The notes under the pieces were generated by a model, which was not told the DNA's origin, searched no databases, and was given only the letters and a program-made list of their open reading frames with translations. Positions 55,398 to 64,000 of a DNA stretch of 64,000 nt are shown one piece after another. Each line of letters begins with the position of its first letter. Position 1 is the stretch's first letter. The stretch comes from JAJEFO01 sp965221845 (GTDB lineage: Bacteria; Pseudomonadota; Alphaproteobacteria; Rhodobacterales; Rhodobacteraceae). Where the stretch lies: positions 310,001 to 374,000 of the forward strand of contig OZ244919.1 in assembly GCA_965221845.1 (NCBI GenBank), in the 5' to 3' direction. Both the position numbers and the translations under genes were made by a program.

Positions 55398-55876
55398 TGC
55401 CCGGCCTGACGCATTTCGACGGCAAGGGCGACGCGCACATGGTCGATGTCTCCGGGAAGCCCGCGACCGACAGGATTGCGGTGGCGGAGGGGTTCGTCCG
55501 CATGACGAAGGAGACGCTCGCGGCGATCGCCGACGGCCGCGCGGGCAAGGGAGACGTGCTGTCCGTCGCACGAATCGCGGGCATAACCGGCGCGAAGAAG
55601 ACGCCGGACCTGATTCCCCTGTGCCATCCGCTGCATCTCGCGAAGGTCTCGGTCGACCTCGCCGCCGAGCCCGACCTTCCAGGCATACGGGTTGCGGCGA
55701 CTGTCAGGTCCTCCGGCCGGACCGGCGTCGAGATGGAGGCCCTGACGGCGGTGGCGACTGCCTGCCTCACCGTGTACGACATGGCGAAGGCCCTGGAGAA
55801 GTCGATGGTGATCGCGGGCATTCGCCTCGTTCTCAAGGACGGCGGAAAGTCGGGCCGGTACGAGGCGCCCCCGTGA
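55397..55876 (+). CDS. moaC: Cyclic pyranopterin monophosphate synthase
   Basis: A 159-aa MoaC, which forms cyclic pyranopterin phosphate in molybdenum-cofactor synthesis. HMVDVSGKPATDRIAVAEG, KTPDLIPLCHPLHLAKVSVD and GRTGVEMEALTAVATACLTV are the family signatures; the KGDVLSVARIAGI helix and a C-terminal KSG end are present. It overlaps trpC and moeA, one co-translated unit. Confidence 0.96.
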   Translation: MPGLTHFDGKGDAHMVDVSGKPATDRIAVAEGFVRMTKETLAAIADGRAGKGDVLSVARIAGITGAKKTPDLIPLCHPLHLAKVSVDLAAEPDLPGIRVAATVRSSGRTGVEMEALTAVATACLTVYDMAKALEKSMVIAGIRLVLKDGGKSGRYEAPP

Positions 55877-57033
55877 TCCCGGTCGGCGAGGCGCTGGGCC
55901 ACGTCCTCTCGCTCGCAGCGCGGCTGGAAACGGAAACGGTTCCGCTGCGCCTTGCATCCGGGCGGGTCCTTGCCGAACCCCTTCTCGCGGCCCGCAGCCA
56001 GCCGCCCTTTCGCGCTTCCGTCATGGACGGCTACGCGGTCGCGGGAGATGCGGAGAGCTACGTCGTGGTCGGCGAGTCGGCGGCGGGGCGAGGCTTTGAA
56101 GGCGCGATCCGCCCGGGAGACGCCGTGCGCGTCTTCACGGGCGCTCCCGTCCCAGAGAGCGCCGCGCGCGTGATCATCCAGGAAGACGTGACCCGCGAGG
56201 GCGACCGGATCCGCGTTGCGGCACGGGCGGGCGGTGAGCCGTACATTCGCGAGGTCGGCTCGGACTTCGCGGCAGGGTTCCGGCTCGACGCGCCGCGCCG
56301 GATGTCGCCTGCCGACATCGCCCTTGCGGCATCGATGAACGTGCCCGGGATCGTTGTCGCCCGCCGGCCGGAGGTTGCGTTGATAACGACGGGCGACGAA
56401 CTGGTCATGCCGGGCGAATCCCCGCGTCCGGACCAGATCATCGCTTCGAACGCGTTCGGGCTTTCCGCCATGGTCGAGTCGGAGGGCGGGGTCGCCCGCA
56501 TGCTGCCGATCTGCGCCGACACCGCTTCCTCGCTTGAAGCCGCGTTCGGCATGGCAGGAGATGCGGACCTGATCGTCTCGATCGGAGGCGCGTCCGTCGG
56601 AGACCGTGACCTCGTTGCAGGCACCGTGCAGCGGATGGGCTTCGAGCGCGCCTTCCACAAGGTCGCGATTCGCCCCGGCAAGCCGATGATGGCAGGCCGG
56701 CTGAACGGCACCCCGATGGCGGGGCTGCCAGGAAATCCGGTCTCCTCGATGGTCTGCGGCCATGTCTTCCTCAGGCCGATGCTGCGGGCGATGCAGGGGC
56801 TTGAGGCACGGCCTCTCGCGCGACGCACGGCACGGCTGTCGGCACCGGTCGGCGCCAACGGCCCGCGCGAACACTACATGCGGGCGCGCGTCAACGACGG
56901 CCTGATCGCGCCGGAAGAGCGCCAGGACAGCTCGCTGCTGGCGGTGCTTTCCGGCGCCAGCGCCTTGATCGTCCGTCCGCCGGGAGCGCCGGCCCTGGAT
57001 GCCGGCGACGAGGTTTCGTTCGTGGAATTCTGA
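55873..57033 (+). CDS. moeA: Molybdopterin molybdenumtransferase
   Basis: A 386-aa MoeA inserting molybdenum into molybdopterin. PPFRASVMDGYAV, VFTGAPVPESAARVIIQEDV, ALITTGDELVMPG, DLIVSIGGASVGDRDLV, KVAIRPGKPMMAGRLNG and GLPGNPVSSMVCG are all present. The start is a GTG at 55873 overlapping the moaC stop, giving VIPVGEAL as the usual N-terminus. It follows moaC directly, both in the same pathway. Confidence 0.95.
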   Translation: MIPVGEALGHVLSLAARLETETVPLRLASGRVLAEPLLAARSQPPFRASVMDGYAVAGDAESYVVVGESAAGRGFEGAIRPGDAVRVFTGAPVPESAARVIIQEDVTREGDRIRVAARAGGEPYIREVGSDFAAGFRLDAPRRMSPADIALAASMNVPGIVVARRPEVALITTGDELVMPGESPRPDQIIASNAFGLSAMVESEGGVARMLPICADTASSLEAAFGMAGDADLIVSIGGASVGDRDLVAGTVQRMGFERAFHKVAIRPGKPMMAGRLNGTPMAGLPGNPVSSMVCGHVFLRPMLRAMQGLEARPLARRTARLSAPVGANGPREHYMRARVNDGLIAPEERQDSSLLAVLSGASALIVRPPGAPALDAGDEVSFVEF

Positions 57034-57117
57034 CGGCCGGAGCCGACGGCAGCGACGTCGACGCTTCGAGCTTCCGCGACAAGCGGCAATGACGGCAGGG
57101 ACGGAAAATCCCGGGGC

Positions 57118-57146
57118 TTGACACAAAAGGCGAACAGGGGCAGAAC
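57118..57146 (+). promoter_or_regulatory. SOS box and promoter of lexA
   Basis: GAAC-N7-GAAC at 57132-57146 is the alphaproteobacterial LexA operator. A -35-like TTGACA lies just upstream at 57118-57123, and the box ends 52 bp before the lexA ATG, so LexA would block its own promoter. Confidence 0.75.
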
Positions 57147-57197
57147 ATAGGCGAACGCGGCCTCCCGGGCCGCCAGGTCGAGCGGAGGAGAAGGGCA

Positions 57198-57890
57198 ATG
57201 CTCACCCACAAGCAGATGGAACTGCTCAGGTTCATACGTGACTGCATAAGGCTCGAAGGGGTTCCGCCATCCTTCGAGGAAATGAAGGACGAGCTCGATC
57301 TCAAGTCGAAATCCGGAGTCCACAGGCTGATCACGGCCCTTGAGGAGCGCGGCTTCATCCGCCGCCTGCCCCATCGGGCGCGCGCGCTAGAGGTCATGAG
57401 GCTTCCCGAGGCCCTGGAAGGGGAAGACGGGTTCGCGCCGCAAGTGGTCGAAGGCGGCAGGAGTGGCGCTTCCGCCGCTCCCGCGGCGGGCGCCTGCACG
57501 GAAACGCACGCGATCGACCTGCCCGTGATGGGCCGGATCGCGGCTGGCGTGCCGATCGAAGCGATCAGCGAGTTCAGCCACAACGTGTCCGTTCCCGGCC
57601 TTATGGCGGGCAGGGGCCGTCATTACGCGCTTGAGGTGCAGGGCGACTCCATGATCGACGTCGGCATCAACGAGGGCGACATCGTCGTCATCCGCGAAAC
57701 CAGCACCGCGGACAACGGTGACATCGTGGTGGCGCTGGTCGACGGCCATGAAGCCACGCTCAAGCGCTTCCGCAAGTCCGGCGACACGGTCGCCCTGGAA
57801 GCCGCGAACCCGTCCTGCGAGACCAGGCTGCTGCGCGGCGACAGGGTCAAGGTGCAAGGGCGCCTCGTCGGCCTGATGCGCAGCTACTGA
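57198..57890 (+). CDS. lexA: SOS repressor LexA
   Basis: A 230-aa LexA. The N-terminal winged helix (MLTHKQMELLRFIRDCIRLE, GVPPSFEEMKDELDLKSKSG, LITALEERGFIRRLPHRARA) binds DNA. The cleavage site is the Ala-Gly of MGRIAAGVP, the catalytic Ser lies in VQGDSMIDVGI and the Lys in ATLKRFRKSG. It represses DNA-damage genes until RecA-stimulated self-cleavage. It is preceded by its own SOS box. It lies in the moeA-lexA-gltX region. Confidence 0.97.
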   Translation: MLTHKQMELLRFIRDCIRLEGVPPSFEEMKDELDLKSKSGVHRLITALEERGFIRRLPHRARALEVMRLPEALEGEDGFAPQVVEGGRSGASAAPAAGACTETHAIDLPVMGRIAAGVPIEAISEFSHNVSVPGLMAGRGRHYALEVQGDSMIDVGINEGDIVVIRETSTADNGDIVVALVDGHEATLKRFRKSGDTVALEAANPSCETRLLRGDRVKVQGRLVGLMRSY

Positions 57891-58189
57891 GTCTCCCGGA
57901 TCTCAATTCCGCGTCGCGCGGCCCGTTCGCTTCGGGTCCGCCCGTCTCGAGGCAGGACCTCCCGATGACCTGGCGACCTTGGCCACCCGGGCCCGGCCAA
58001 GGAGGCAGCCGCCGGTCGGATCTTCCGCGAGCGGCGATTCCCGCGGGCTCCTTCGCTCATGTCGAGGCGCGGCCCTGCTGCACAAGCACGTGCGCCGGCC
58101 CGGGCCGTTCTTGCCACCTGGGAGCGCATTGACTACATCGCGCGCGAGCCCGCTTACACTCTTTGGATCCCGCCATGGCAGGTCAACCG
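57891..58189. other. Gap between lexA and gltX
   Basis: About 300 bp without a recognisable gene. In many Rhodobacterales, as I recall, a comEC-type gene lies between lexA and gltX on the opposite strand; none is visible here and the minus-strand frames show no ComEC-like hydrophobic segments, so it would have been lost. Confidence 0.35.
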
Positions 58190-59593
58190 ATGACCGATCC
58201 GCCCGTCGTCACCCGCTTCGCGCCGTCGCCCACCGGAAACCTGCATGTGGGCGGGGCGCGGACCGCGCTGTTCAACTGGCTCTACGCGCGCCGCACGGGC
58301 GGATCCTTCCGCCTTCGCATCGAGGACACCGACCGCGCAAGATCGACGCCGGAAGCGACGAACGCCATATTCAGGGGGCTCGACTGGCTTGGCGTCGACT
58401 GGGACGGCGACGCGGTCAGCCAGTTCGAGCGCGCTGGCCGGCATGCGGAAGTGGCGCGCGAGATGCTCGCGAGAGGCTCCGCCTACAGGTGCTTCCTGAC
58501 CCGGGAAGATGCCGCAAGGCTCCGTGACGAGGCCAGATCGCGAGGCGAATCCTCCGCCTTCCGGTCGCCCTGGCGAGACGCGCCGGAAAGCGACGCCCCG
58601 GACGCGCCCTACGCTGTCCGCGTAAAGGCCCCCAACCATGGCGAAACGCGGATCCGGGACAGGGTCCAGGGCGAAGTCATCGTGCGGAACGACCAGCTCG
58701 ACGACATGATCGTGCTCCGGTCCGACGGGACGCCAGTCTACATGCTGGCCGCCGTCGTCGATGATCACGACATGGGCGTCACCCATGTCATCCGCGGCGA
58801 CGACCACCTCAGCAACGCGGCGCGGCAGATGCTGGTCTACGGCGCCATGGGATGGGATGCGCCGGTCTGGGCCCACGTGCCGCTGATCCACGGGGAGGAC
58901 GGCAGGAAGCTGTCCAAGCGTCATGGCGCGTCCGGCATCCAGGATTGGGCGGCCATGGGATATCCCGCAGCGGGCATGCGGAACTACCTCCTGCGCCTTG
59001 GATGGAGCCATGGGGACGACGAGATCTTCACGATGAAGGAGGCCAGTGCCTGGTTTGACCTGGCCGGACTGAATAGGTCTCCGGCGCGCCTCGACACGAA
59101 GAAGCTCGAACACATTTCCGGACGGCACATCGCCTCGATGCCGGATGCCGAGCTGGTGAAGGGGGCCCAGGGCTACCTCGCGCTGTCGGGACAGGGCTCC
59201 CTGACCGCGTCGCAGGCGTCGGATCTTGAACGCGCCATGCACTGCCTGAAAAAAGGCGCGAAGACGTTTCCCGAACTCCTTGAAAGGGCGCGCTTTGTCC
59301 TGACCTCCCGACCGATCGTCCCGGATGCCGCGCTCGCGGACGGGGGGGATGCGACATGCAATCGCATCCTGTCCGAATTGACGCCGCAACTGCAAGGTGC
59401 TAGCTGGGAACGGGACACGCTGGAAAGCGTCGTTCGGCGACTTGCCGAGGAAAGCGGCGTGAAGCCGGGGCGGCTTGCCGGCGCGATCCGAATCGCGCTG
59501 GCCGGACGCAACGTCTCTCCCAGCATATTCGACATGATGCTGGTGCTCGGACGCCGCGAAACCATGCTCAGGCTGGAAGACGCGGCGACCTGA
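58190..59593 (+). CDS. gltX: Glutamyl-tRNA synthetase
   Basis: A 467-aa class I synthetase. The HIGH-equivalent motif lies in FAPSPTGNLHVGGARTALFN, then RIEDTDRARS, and GRKLSKRHGASG is the KMSKS-equivalent. The anticodon-binding C-terminal helical domain completes a normal length. ATG 58190 (MTDPPVVTRFAPS) is preferred; ATG 58175 adds five residues. It is encoded just upstream of gltA. Confidence 0.95.
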   Translation: MTDPPVVTRFAPSPTGNLHVGGARTALFNWLYARRTGGSFRLRIEDTDRARSTPEATNAIFRGLDWLGVDWDGDAVSQFERAGRHAEVAREMLARGSAYRCFLTREDAARLRDEARSRGESSAFRSPWRDAPESDAPDAPYAVRVKAPNHGETRIRDRVQGEVIVRNDQLDDMIVLRSDGTPVYMLAAVVDDHDMGVTHVIRGDDHLSNAARQMLVYGAMGWDAPVWAHVPLIHGEDGRKLSKRHGASGIQDWAAMGYPAAGMRNYLLRLGWSHGDDEIFTMKEASAWFDLAGLNRSPARLDTKKLEHISGRHIASMPDAELVKGAQGYLALSGQGSLTASQASDLERAMHCLKKGAKTFPELLERARFVLTSRPIVPDAALADGGDATCNRILSELTPQLQGASWERDTLESVVRRLAEESGVKPGRLAGAIRIALAGRNVSPSIFDMMLVLGRRETMLRLEDAAT

Positions 59594-59653
59594 CGGCGTG
59601 CCGCGGACGGACGCGGAACGCCTGGTCGCACGGAAACAAGGGATGGCGAGGAA

Positions 59654-60967
59654 ATGAAGAAATCTCCCAGATCAGCCAGGCTGGACATCGACGGCAGGGA
59701 GGTCGAGCTCCCGATGCTCTCGCCGACCTGCGGCCCGGACGTGATCGACATCCGCCGGCTGTACAGTGACGCCGATGTCTTCACCTACGATCCGGGGTTC
59801 ACCTCGACGGCGGCATGCAACTCCAGGATTACGTTCATCGACGGCAATGACGGCGTGCTGCTGCACCGCGGCTACCCGATCGACCAGCTTGCGGAGAAGT
59901 CGCACTTCCTGGAGGTCTGCTACCTGCTCCTGTACGGCGACCTGCCGCTGGCGGACCAGCTGGAGGATTTCGAGGCCCGCGTGACCACGCACACCATGCT
60001 CCACGAGCAGATGGTCAATTTCTTCCGCGGGTTTCGTCGCGACGCCCATCCGATGGCGATCATGGTCGGCGTGGTCGGCGCGATGTCGGCCTTCTACCAC
60101 GACTCGACTGACGTCAGCGACCCCTGGCAGCGCGAGGTCGCCTCCATCCGGCTTGTGGCGAAGATGCCGACGATCGCGGCCTGGGCGTTCAAGTACCACG
60201 TCGGGCAGCCTTTCGTCTATCCCAGGAACGACCTCGACTACGCCTCGAACTTCCTGCGCATGTGCTTCAGCGTTCCCGCCGAGGAATACGAGGTGAACCC
60301 GATCTTCAGCCGGGCAATGGACCGGATCCTGACGCTTCACGCGGATCACGAGCAGAACGCCTCGACTTCGACCGTGCGGCTGGCATCCTCTTCCGGCGCC
60401 AACCCGTTCGCCTGCATCGCAGCGGGCATCGCCTGCCTCTGGGGTCCGGCTCACGGCGGCGCCAACCAGGCCTGCCTCGAGATGCTGCGCGAAATCGGGT
60501 CGGCGGACCGCATACCGGAGTTCATCGATCGCGCGAAGGACAAGGACGACCCCTTCCGCCTGATGGGCTTCGGTCACCGGGTCTACAAGAGCTTCGACCC
60601 GCGCGCGCGCGTCATGAAGCAGTCCGCCGACGAGGTTCTGGACCTTCTCGGAGTCGACGACAATCCGACCCTACAGGTGGCCGTGGAGCTCGAGAGGCTC
60701 GCCCTTGAAGATCCTTATTTCAGGGAAAGGCGGCTCTATCCCAATGTCGACTTCTATTCCGGCATCATCCTGGACGCCCTGGGCTTCCCGACGTCGATGT
60801 TCACGCCGGTCTTCGCGCTTGCGCGCACGGTCGGCTGGATCAGCCAGTGGAAGGAGATGATCGCCGACCCGCAGATGAAGATCGGCCGGCCGAGACAGCT
60901 CTATGTCGGCCCCGACATGCGCGACTACGTGGAGATCGAGAGGCGGGGGGCAAGCGCGCCAGGGTAG
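59654..60967 (+). CDS. gltA: Citrate synthase, type II
   Basis: A 437-aa hexameric-type citrate synthase, entry enzyme of the TCA cycle. TYDPGFTSTAACNSRITFID and LLHRGYPIDQLAE near the N-terminus, HADHEQNASTSTVR with the first catalytic His, GPAHGGANQACLEML, MGFGHRVYKSFDPRA with the second His, and the catalytic Asp in YPNVDFYSGIIL are present. ATG 59654, 60 bp after gltX. The C-terminus ends in a short Ala/Pro tail. Confidence 0.97.
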   Translation: MKKSPRSARLDIDGREVELPMLSPTCGPDVIDIRRLYSDADVFTYDPGFTSTAACNSRITFIDGNDGVLLHRGYPIDQLAEKSHFLEVCYLLLYGDLPLADQLEDFEARVTTHTMLHEQMVNFFRGFRRDAHPMAIMVGVVGAMSAFYHDSTDVSDPWQREVASIRLVAKMPTIAAWAFKYHVGQPFVYPRNDLDYASNFLRMCFSVPAEEYEVNPIFSRAMDRILTLHADHEQNASTSTVRLASSSGANPFACIAAGIACLWGPAHGGANQACLEMLREIGSADRIPEFIDRAKDKDDPFRLMGFGHRVYKSFDPRARVMKQSADEVLDLLGVDDNPTLQVAVELERLALEDPYFRERRLYPNVDFYSGIILDALGFPTSMFTPVFALARTVGWISQWKEMIADPQMKIGRPRQLYVGPDMRDYVEIERRGASAPG

Positions 60968-61288
60968 CCCGCCAGTCCCGTGCCGGCCCCGCGCTGCCAT
61001 CGATCGCGCGGCGGAGCCCTTGCGACACGGGTCCGGGACGATCCGCCCGGCGACGGGAGGGGCCGCCGTCTCCGGGGTGACGTCGAGGCCGCCGCCATCG
61101 GGCCGCCCTGCCCGGCGGCATGTGCCCGGTCCGCGCCCGCAAGGCGCCGGGCAGGGCCGGCCCGTCCGCGTCGTCGTTCCGCCCGCCAATGTCCTTGCCT
61201 GCGTTCCGGCGGCCATTGGCGCAGGACACGGCGCCGAGAGCCGCGCGAACCCCAGCCTGTCCGTCAGCCGGCCCGGGCCCGCTGCGCG
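60968..61288. other. Gap between convergent gltA and the enoyl-CoA hydratase gene
   Basis: 320 bp of GC-rich sequence between convergent stops. No gene, RNA or clear terminator was recognised. Spurious open frames run through it on both strands. Confidence 0.35.
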
Positions 61289-62068
61289 TCAGCGGCCTTC
61301 GAAGCTTGCGGGACGCCCTTCGAGGAGCGCCATCACCCCCTCGCGGAAATCGCGCGTCTTGCCGCAGCGCCCCTGCAGCCTGGCCTCGAGATCCAGCTGC
61401 TCCAGATGCGAGTTCCCGTACGTCGCCCGGATTGCCTCCTTGGCGCGCCGGTACGCCTCGGTGGGCCCCTTCGCCAGCTGCATCGCCCTGCTCCGCCAGC
61501 GCGCCTCGAATTCGCCGTCCGGCACGGCCTCCCAGATCATGCCCCATTCGGCCGCCTGACGCGCGGGCACAGGCTCGGCAAAGAGGGCCGCGCCCATGGC
61601 ACGGGCAAACCCGACCTGTCGGGGCAGCCAGTAGGTTCCGCCTGCATCGGGAATGAGGCCGATCCGGACAAGCGCCTGCAGGAACACCGCCCTCTCCGAA
61701 GCGATGACGACGTCGGCGGCCAGCGCGAGATTCGCCCCTGCGCCCGCGGCGGCGCCGTTCACCGCCGATATCGTCGGCACCTTGCAGTCGAAAATGGCGC
61801 GCAGCAGAGGCATGTACTCGTCCCTGAGCGTCCGTTCGAGATTGGCGTTGGAGATCGAGTGACTTGCATCCGTCAGGTCCTGCCCCGAGCAAAACGCGTC
61901 TCCGGCGCCCGACAGGACGATCACGCGCGCCGTGTCGGACGCCTCCTTGACGGCGTGAAGCAGCTCGGCGCGCATCTGGCCGTTCAGGGCGTTCTGGACG
62001 TCGGGCCTGTCGAGAGTGATTTCCGCGCAGCCGCCGGCGCATGAAAGGCGGATGGTCTGATACTCCAT
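61289..62068 (-). CDS. paaG: Enoyl-CoA hydratase/isomerase, PaaG-like
   Basis: A 259-aa crotonase-fold enzyme. LDRPDVQNALNGQM, VIVLSGAGDAFCSGQDLTDA, PTISAVNGAAAGAGANLALA with the oxyanion-hole region, and FLQALVRIGLIPDAGGTYWL with the catalytic Asp instead of Glu match PaaG, the ring-opening isomerase of phenylacetate degradation, better than generic enoyl-CoA hydratases. No other paa genes are nearby; the gene lies between gltA and ccmH, so the pathway assignment is tentative. The start is ATG 62068. Confidence 0.8.
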   Translation of the reverse strand: MEYQTIRLSCAGGCAEITLDRPDVQNALNGQMRAELLHAVKEASDTARVIVLSGAGDAFCSGQDLTDASHSISNANLERTLRDEYMPLLRAIFDCKVPTISAVNGAAAGAGANLALAADVVIASERAVFLQALVRIGLIPDAGGTYWLPRQVGFARAMGAALFAEPVPARQAAEWGMIWEAVPDGEFEARWRSRAMQLAKGPTEAYRRAKEAIRATYGNSHLEQLDLEARLQGRCGKTRDFREGVMALLEGRPASFEGR

Positions 62069-62118
62069 CGAGGAACGCCTCCTGTGTGGGTGCGTCCGGG
62101 CATAGGTCAACGCACTCG

Positions 62119-62613
62119 TCAGCGAAAGGGCCGGCTGGGGACGCCGCCATCGGCTTTGCCGACCGCCTGCCCGTCCATCAGCTCCGCGAGACGCGCCCTT
62201 TCCGCCGCCGTGAGCGCATCGGGCTTCGCGGATCGTCGGCGACGGGCGAGGAAGGTCCCGGCTGCGGCGAGCCCGGCCAGCAGCAGGGCGGGAGCCGCGG
62301 CCCACAGCACGAGATTGATCCCGTCCGTCCGCGGGCTGAGGAGCACGTATTCGCCGTAGCGCTCGACGACGAAGTCGACGGCCTCTTCGTCGCTGTCGCC
62401 TTCCACGATTCGCTCCCGGACAAGAAGGCGCAGGTCACGGGCAAGGGCTGCATCGGACTCGTCGATCGACTCGTTCCTGCAGATCAGGCAGCGGAGCCCT
62501 TGCGAGATGTCCCGCGCACGGGCCTCGAGCGCAGGATCATCAAGGATCTCGCCGGGATCGACCGCCCGGGCAGGCCCGGCCAGCAGGGCCAGCAAGAGCG
62601 CTCGAAGGATCAT
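62119..62613 (-). CDS. ccmH: Cytochrome c maturation protein CcmH
   Basis: A 164-aa membrane-anchored thioredoxin-like protein. Signal segment MILRALLLALLAGPARA, then the redox motif LRCLICRNESIDESDA (the CxxC that reduces apocytochrome c) near residue 42, YGEYVLLSPRTDG, and one C-terminal membrane helix (LWAAAPALLLAGLAAAGTFL). It acts with CcmF in haem ligation. The start at 62613 overlaps the ccmF stop by four bases. Confidence 0.93.
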   Translation of the reverse strand: MILRALLLALLAGPARAVDPGEILDDPALEARARDISQGLRCLICRNESIDESDAALARDLRLLVRERIVEGDSDEEAVDFVVERYGEYVLLSPRTDGINLVLWAAAPALLLAGLAAAGTFLARRRRSAKPDALTAAERARLAELMDGQAVGKADGGVPSRPFR

Positions 62614-64000
62614 TGCGCAGCCACTTGCGCCGCGTTCCGCCGCGCTCCCGCCGCGACCCTGAACCTCCGGTCGCTCAGGGACAGCGCGCCGCCGAGGGCC
62701 GCGATGACCGCGCCTGCCCATATCCAGTTCGCGAAGGGCTTGACGTAGGTTCGCACGACCCAGCCGCCACCGTCCTGCGGCTCCCCGATCACCAGATAGA
62801 TGTCGCGGAAAACGCCGTTGTCGATCGCGGCCTCCGTGGTCGGAACTCCCGCGACGGGATACATTCGCCGTTCCGGACGGAGCGTCGCCACGTCACGCCC
62901 GTTCCGGGCCACCCTGATTTCTGCCGCCGTTGCGAGATAGTTTGGTCCCCGGACCTCTGCCACGCCGGCCAGCGTGAATTCATGACCGCCCGCGGAAAAG
63001 GTCTCCCCGGCCCTGGCCACGCGTATGTCCTCGACCTCCCATGCCAGCATCAGCGAAATGCCGATCATCGAGACTCCGACACCCGCATGCGCCGCGACCC
63101 GGCCCCAGTCTGAGCGCGGCAGCCCGATCGCGCGGCGCAGCCTCCCGGAACGCCTGCGCCCTGTCCGGGCCCGGAGATCCGCAACCGCGCCCAGGATTGC
63201 CCAGCTGCCGAGAAACGCCCCCACGGGAGCCAGCATGGTTCGCCCTGTCCCGACCGTCCAGACGAGTGCCGCGACAGCGAGAGCCGCAAGTGCCGCGGGC
63301 CACAAGGACCGCGCCGCCCGCCCGAGTCCGGCACGCTTCCAGGGCATCGCGGTTCCGACGGGAAGCAGCATGGCGAGCGCCATGAAGAAAGGCGTGAACG
63401 ATGCATCGAAGAAAGGAGGGCCGACCGAAACCTTCCGCGAGAACGCGAGCTCCGCCGCGAGAGGCCAGACAGTGCCGATGAACACCACGAGCGCCGCAGC
63501 CGCCAGCAGGACGTTGTTCAGCACCAGCGCGCCTTCCCGGCTGACGGGGCCGAAAACCCCGACGCTCCGGATCGCGTCGGCCCGCGCTGCATAGAGAATC
63601 AGGGCGCCTCCCGTGAAGAAGACGGCTATTGCCAGCAGGTAGACCCCGCGCTCGGGATCGTTGGCGAAGGCGTGCACGCTCGTCAGGACGCCCGAGCGCA
63701 CGATGAATGCGCCGATCAGGGAAAAGCCGAATGCGAGAATCGCAAGAAGCACCGTCCAGCTCTTCAGCGCTTCGCGCTTCTCGACGACGATGGCGGAATG
63801 CAGCAGAGCCACCGAAACAAGCCACGGCATGAACGACGCGTTCTCGACCGGATCCCAGAACCAGAACCCGCCCCAGCCGAGCTCGTAGTAGGCCCACCAG
63901 GAACCGAGCGCGATGCCGATGGTCAGCATCAGCCAGGCCAGCAGGGTCCACGGCCTGACCCACCTGCCCCATGCCGCGTCCACGCGACCCTCGATCAGGG
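62610..64000 (-). CDS. ccmF: Cytochrome c haem lyase subunit CcmF, C-terminal part (runs off the window)
   Basis: The last ~464 codons of CcmF. Near the visible start is the WWD haem-handling motif (SWWAYYELGWGGFWFWDPVE with NASFMPWL), followed by many membrane helices, HSAIVVEKREALKSWTVLLA, and conserved histidine segments. The C-terminal periplasmic domain includes GGHEFTLAGV and a last membrane helix. With CcmH (and CcmI, far left in the window) it attaches haem to cytochromes c. The N-terminal third lies beyond position 64000. Confidence 0.95.
   Translation of the reverse strand, partial: LIEGRVDAAWGRWVRPWTLLAWLMLTIGIALGSWWAYYELGWGGFWFWDPVENASFMPWLVSVALLHSAIVVEKREALKSWTVLLAILAFGFSLIGAFIVRSGVLTSVHAFANDPERGVYLLAIAVFFTGGALILYAARADAIRSVGVFGPVSREGALVLNNVLLAAAALVVFIGTVWPLAAELAFSRKVSVGPPFFDASFTPFFMALAMLLPVGTAMPWKRAGLGRAARSLWPAALAALAVAALVWTVGTGRTMLAPVGAFLGSWAILGAVADLRARTGRRRSGRLRRAIGLPRSDWGRVAAHAGVGVSMIGISLMLAWEVEDIRVARAGETFSAGGHEFTLAGVAEVRGPNYLATAAEIRVARNGRDVATLRPERRMYPVAGVPTTEAAIDNGVFRDIYLVIGEPQDGGGWVVRTYVKPFANWIWAGAVIAALGGALSLSDRRFRVAAGARRNAAQVAAQ

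Overview
The window is GC-rich chromosomal DNA from an alphaproteobacterium, most likely of the Rhodobacterales. The evidence is the run trpG-trpD-trpC-moaC-moeA-lexA-gltX-gltA-paaG-ccmH-ccmF, which I remember as a Rhodobacterales arrangement, a LexA operator of the alphaproteobacterial GAAC-N7-GAAC type, and a small glmS-adjacent lipoprotein. No tRNA or rRNA gene was recognised.

Layout. 1-7 kb holds housekeeping genes: the start of soxB, ccmI, ruvX, a DUF1289 gene, mutL, yebC and tgt. 7-16.4 kb is a scarred zone: an Uma2-type gene broken by a nested insertion, an isolated nuoA, an EcsC-family gene, remnants of IS66 and ISKra4 elements, small unknown genes and an NCS2 permease. 16.4-31.5 kb is a type I-F CRISPR-Cas locus between IS material. 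It starts with an intact IS1634-type transposase gene, followed by a 66-repeat array on the minus strand that is split by an IS5-family element. A leader of about 110 bp and the six genes cas2-3, cas1, cas6f, cas7f, cas5f and cas8f follow, all on the minus strand. 31.5-32.5 kb is a graveyard of IS66, IS30 and IS4 pieces. 32.5-48 kb is housekeeping again: gph, glmU, glmS, a lipoprotein gene, a putrescine/spermidine ABC transporter operon with a facing class III aminotransferase, a D,D-carboxypeptidase, a HAD phosphatase, clpS, an RsmC-like methyltransferase and an SDR. 48-52 kb carries a decayed IS110 gene, a 2.4-kb element with a 777-aa transposase and a small toxin-like remnant. 52.2-64 kb is the trp/moa/lexA/glt/ccm block, in which trpG is frameshifted.

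The most notable system is the CRISPR-Cas locus. In transcription order its genes run cas8f-cas5f-cas7f-cas6f-cas1-cas2-3-leader-array, whereas canonical I-F loci put cas1 and cas2-3 first. The genes overlap by ATGA junctions or lie within a few bases, so they look like one operon. One spacer (21948-21979) is identical over 32 nt to the IS30-type transposase gene at 7845-7876 in the same window, and the CC expected of an I-F PAM is displaced by one base there. That IS30 copy is frameshifted, and a second, deleted IS30 remnant just upstream of the cas operon ends before the target region. The IS5-family element sits inside one spacer with a CTAG target duplication; removing it restores an exact 32-nt spacer.
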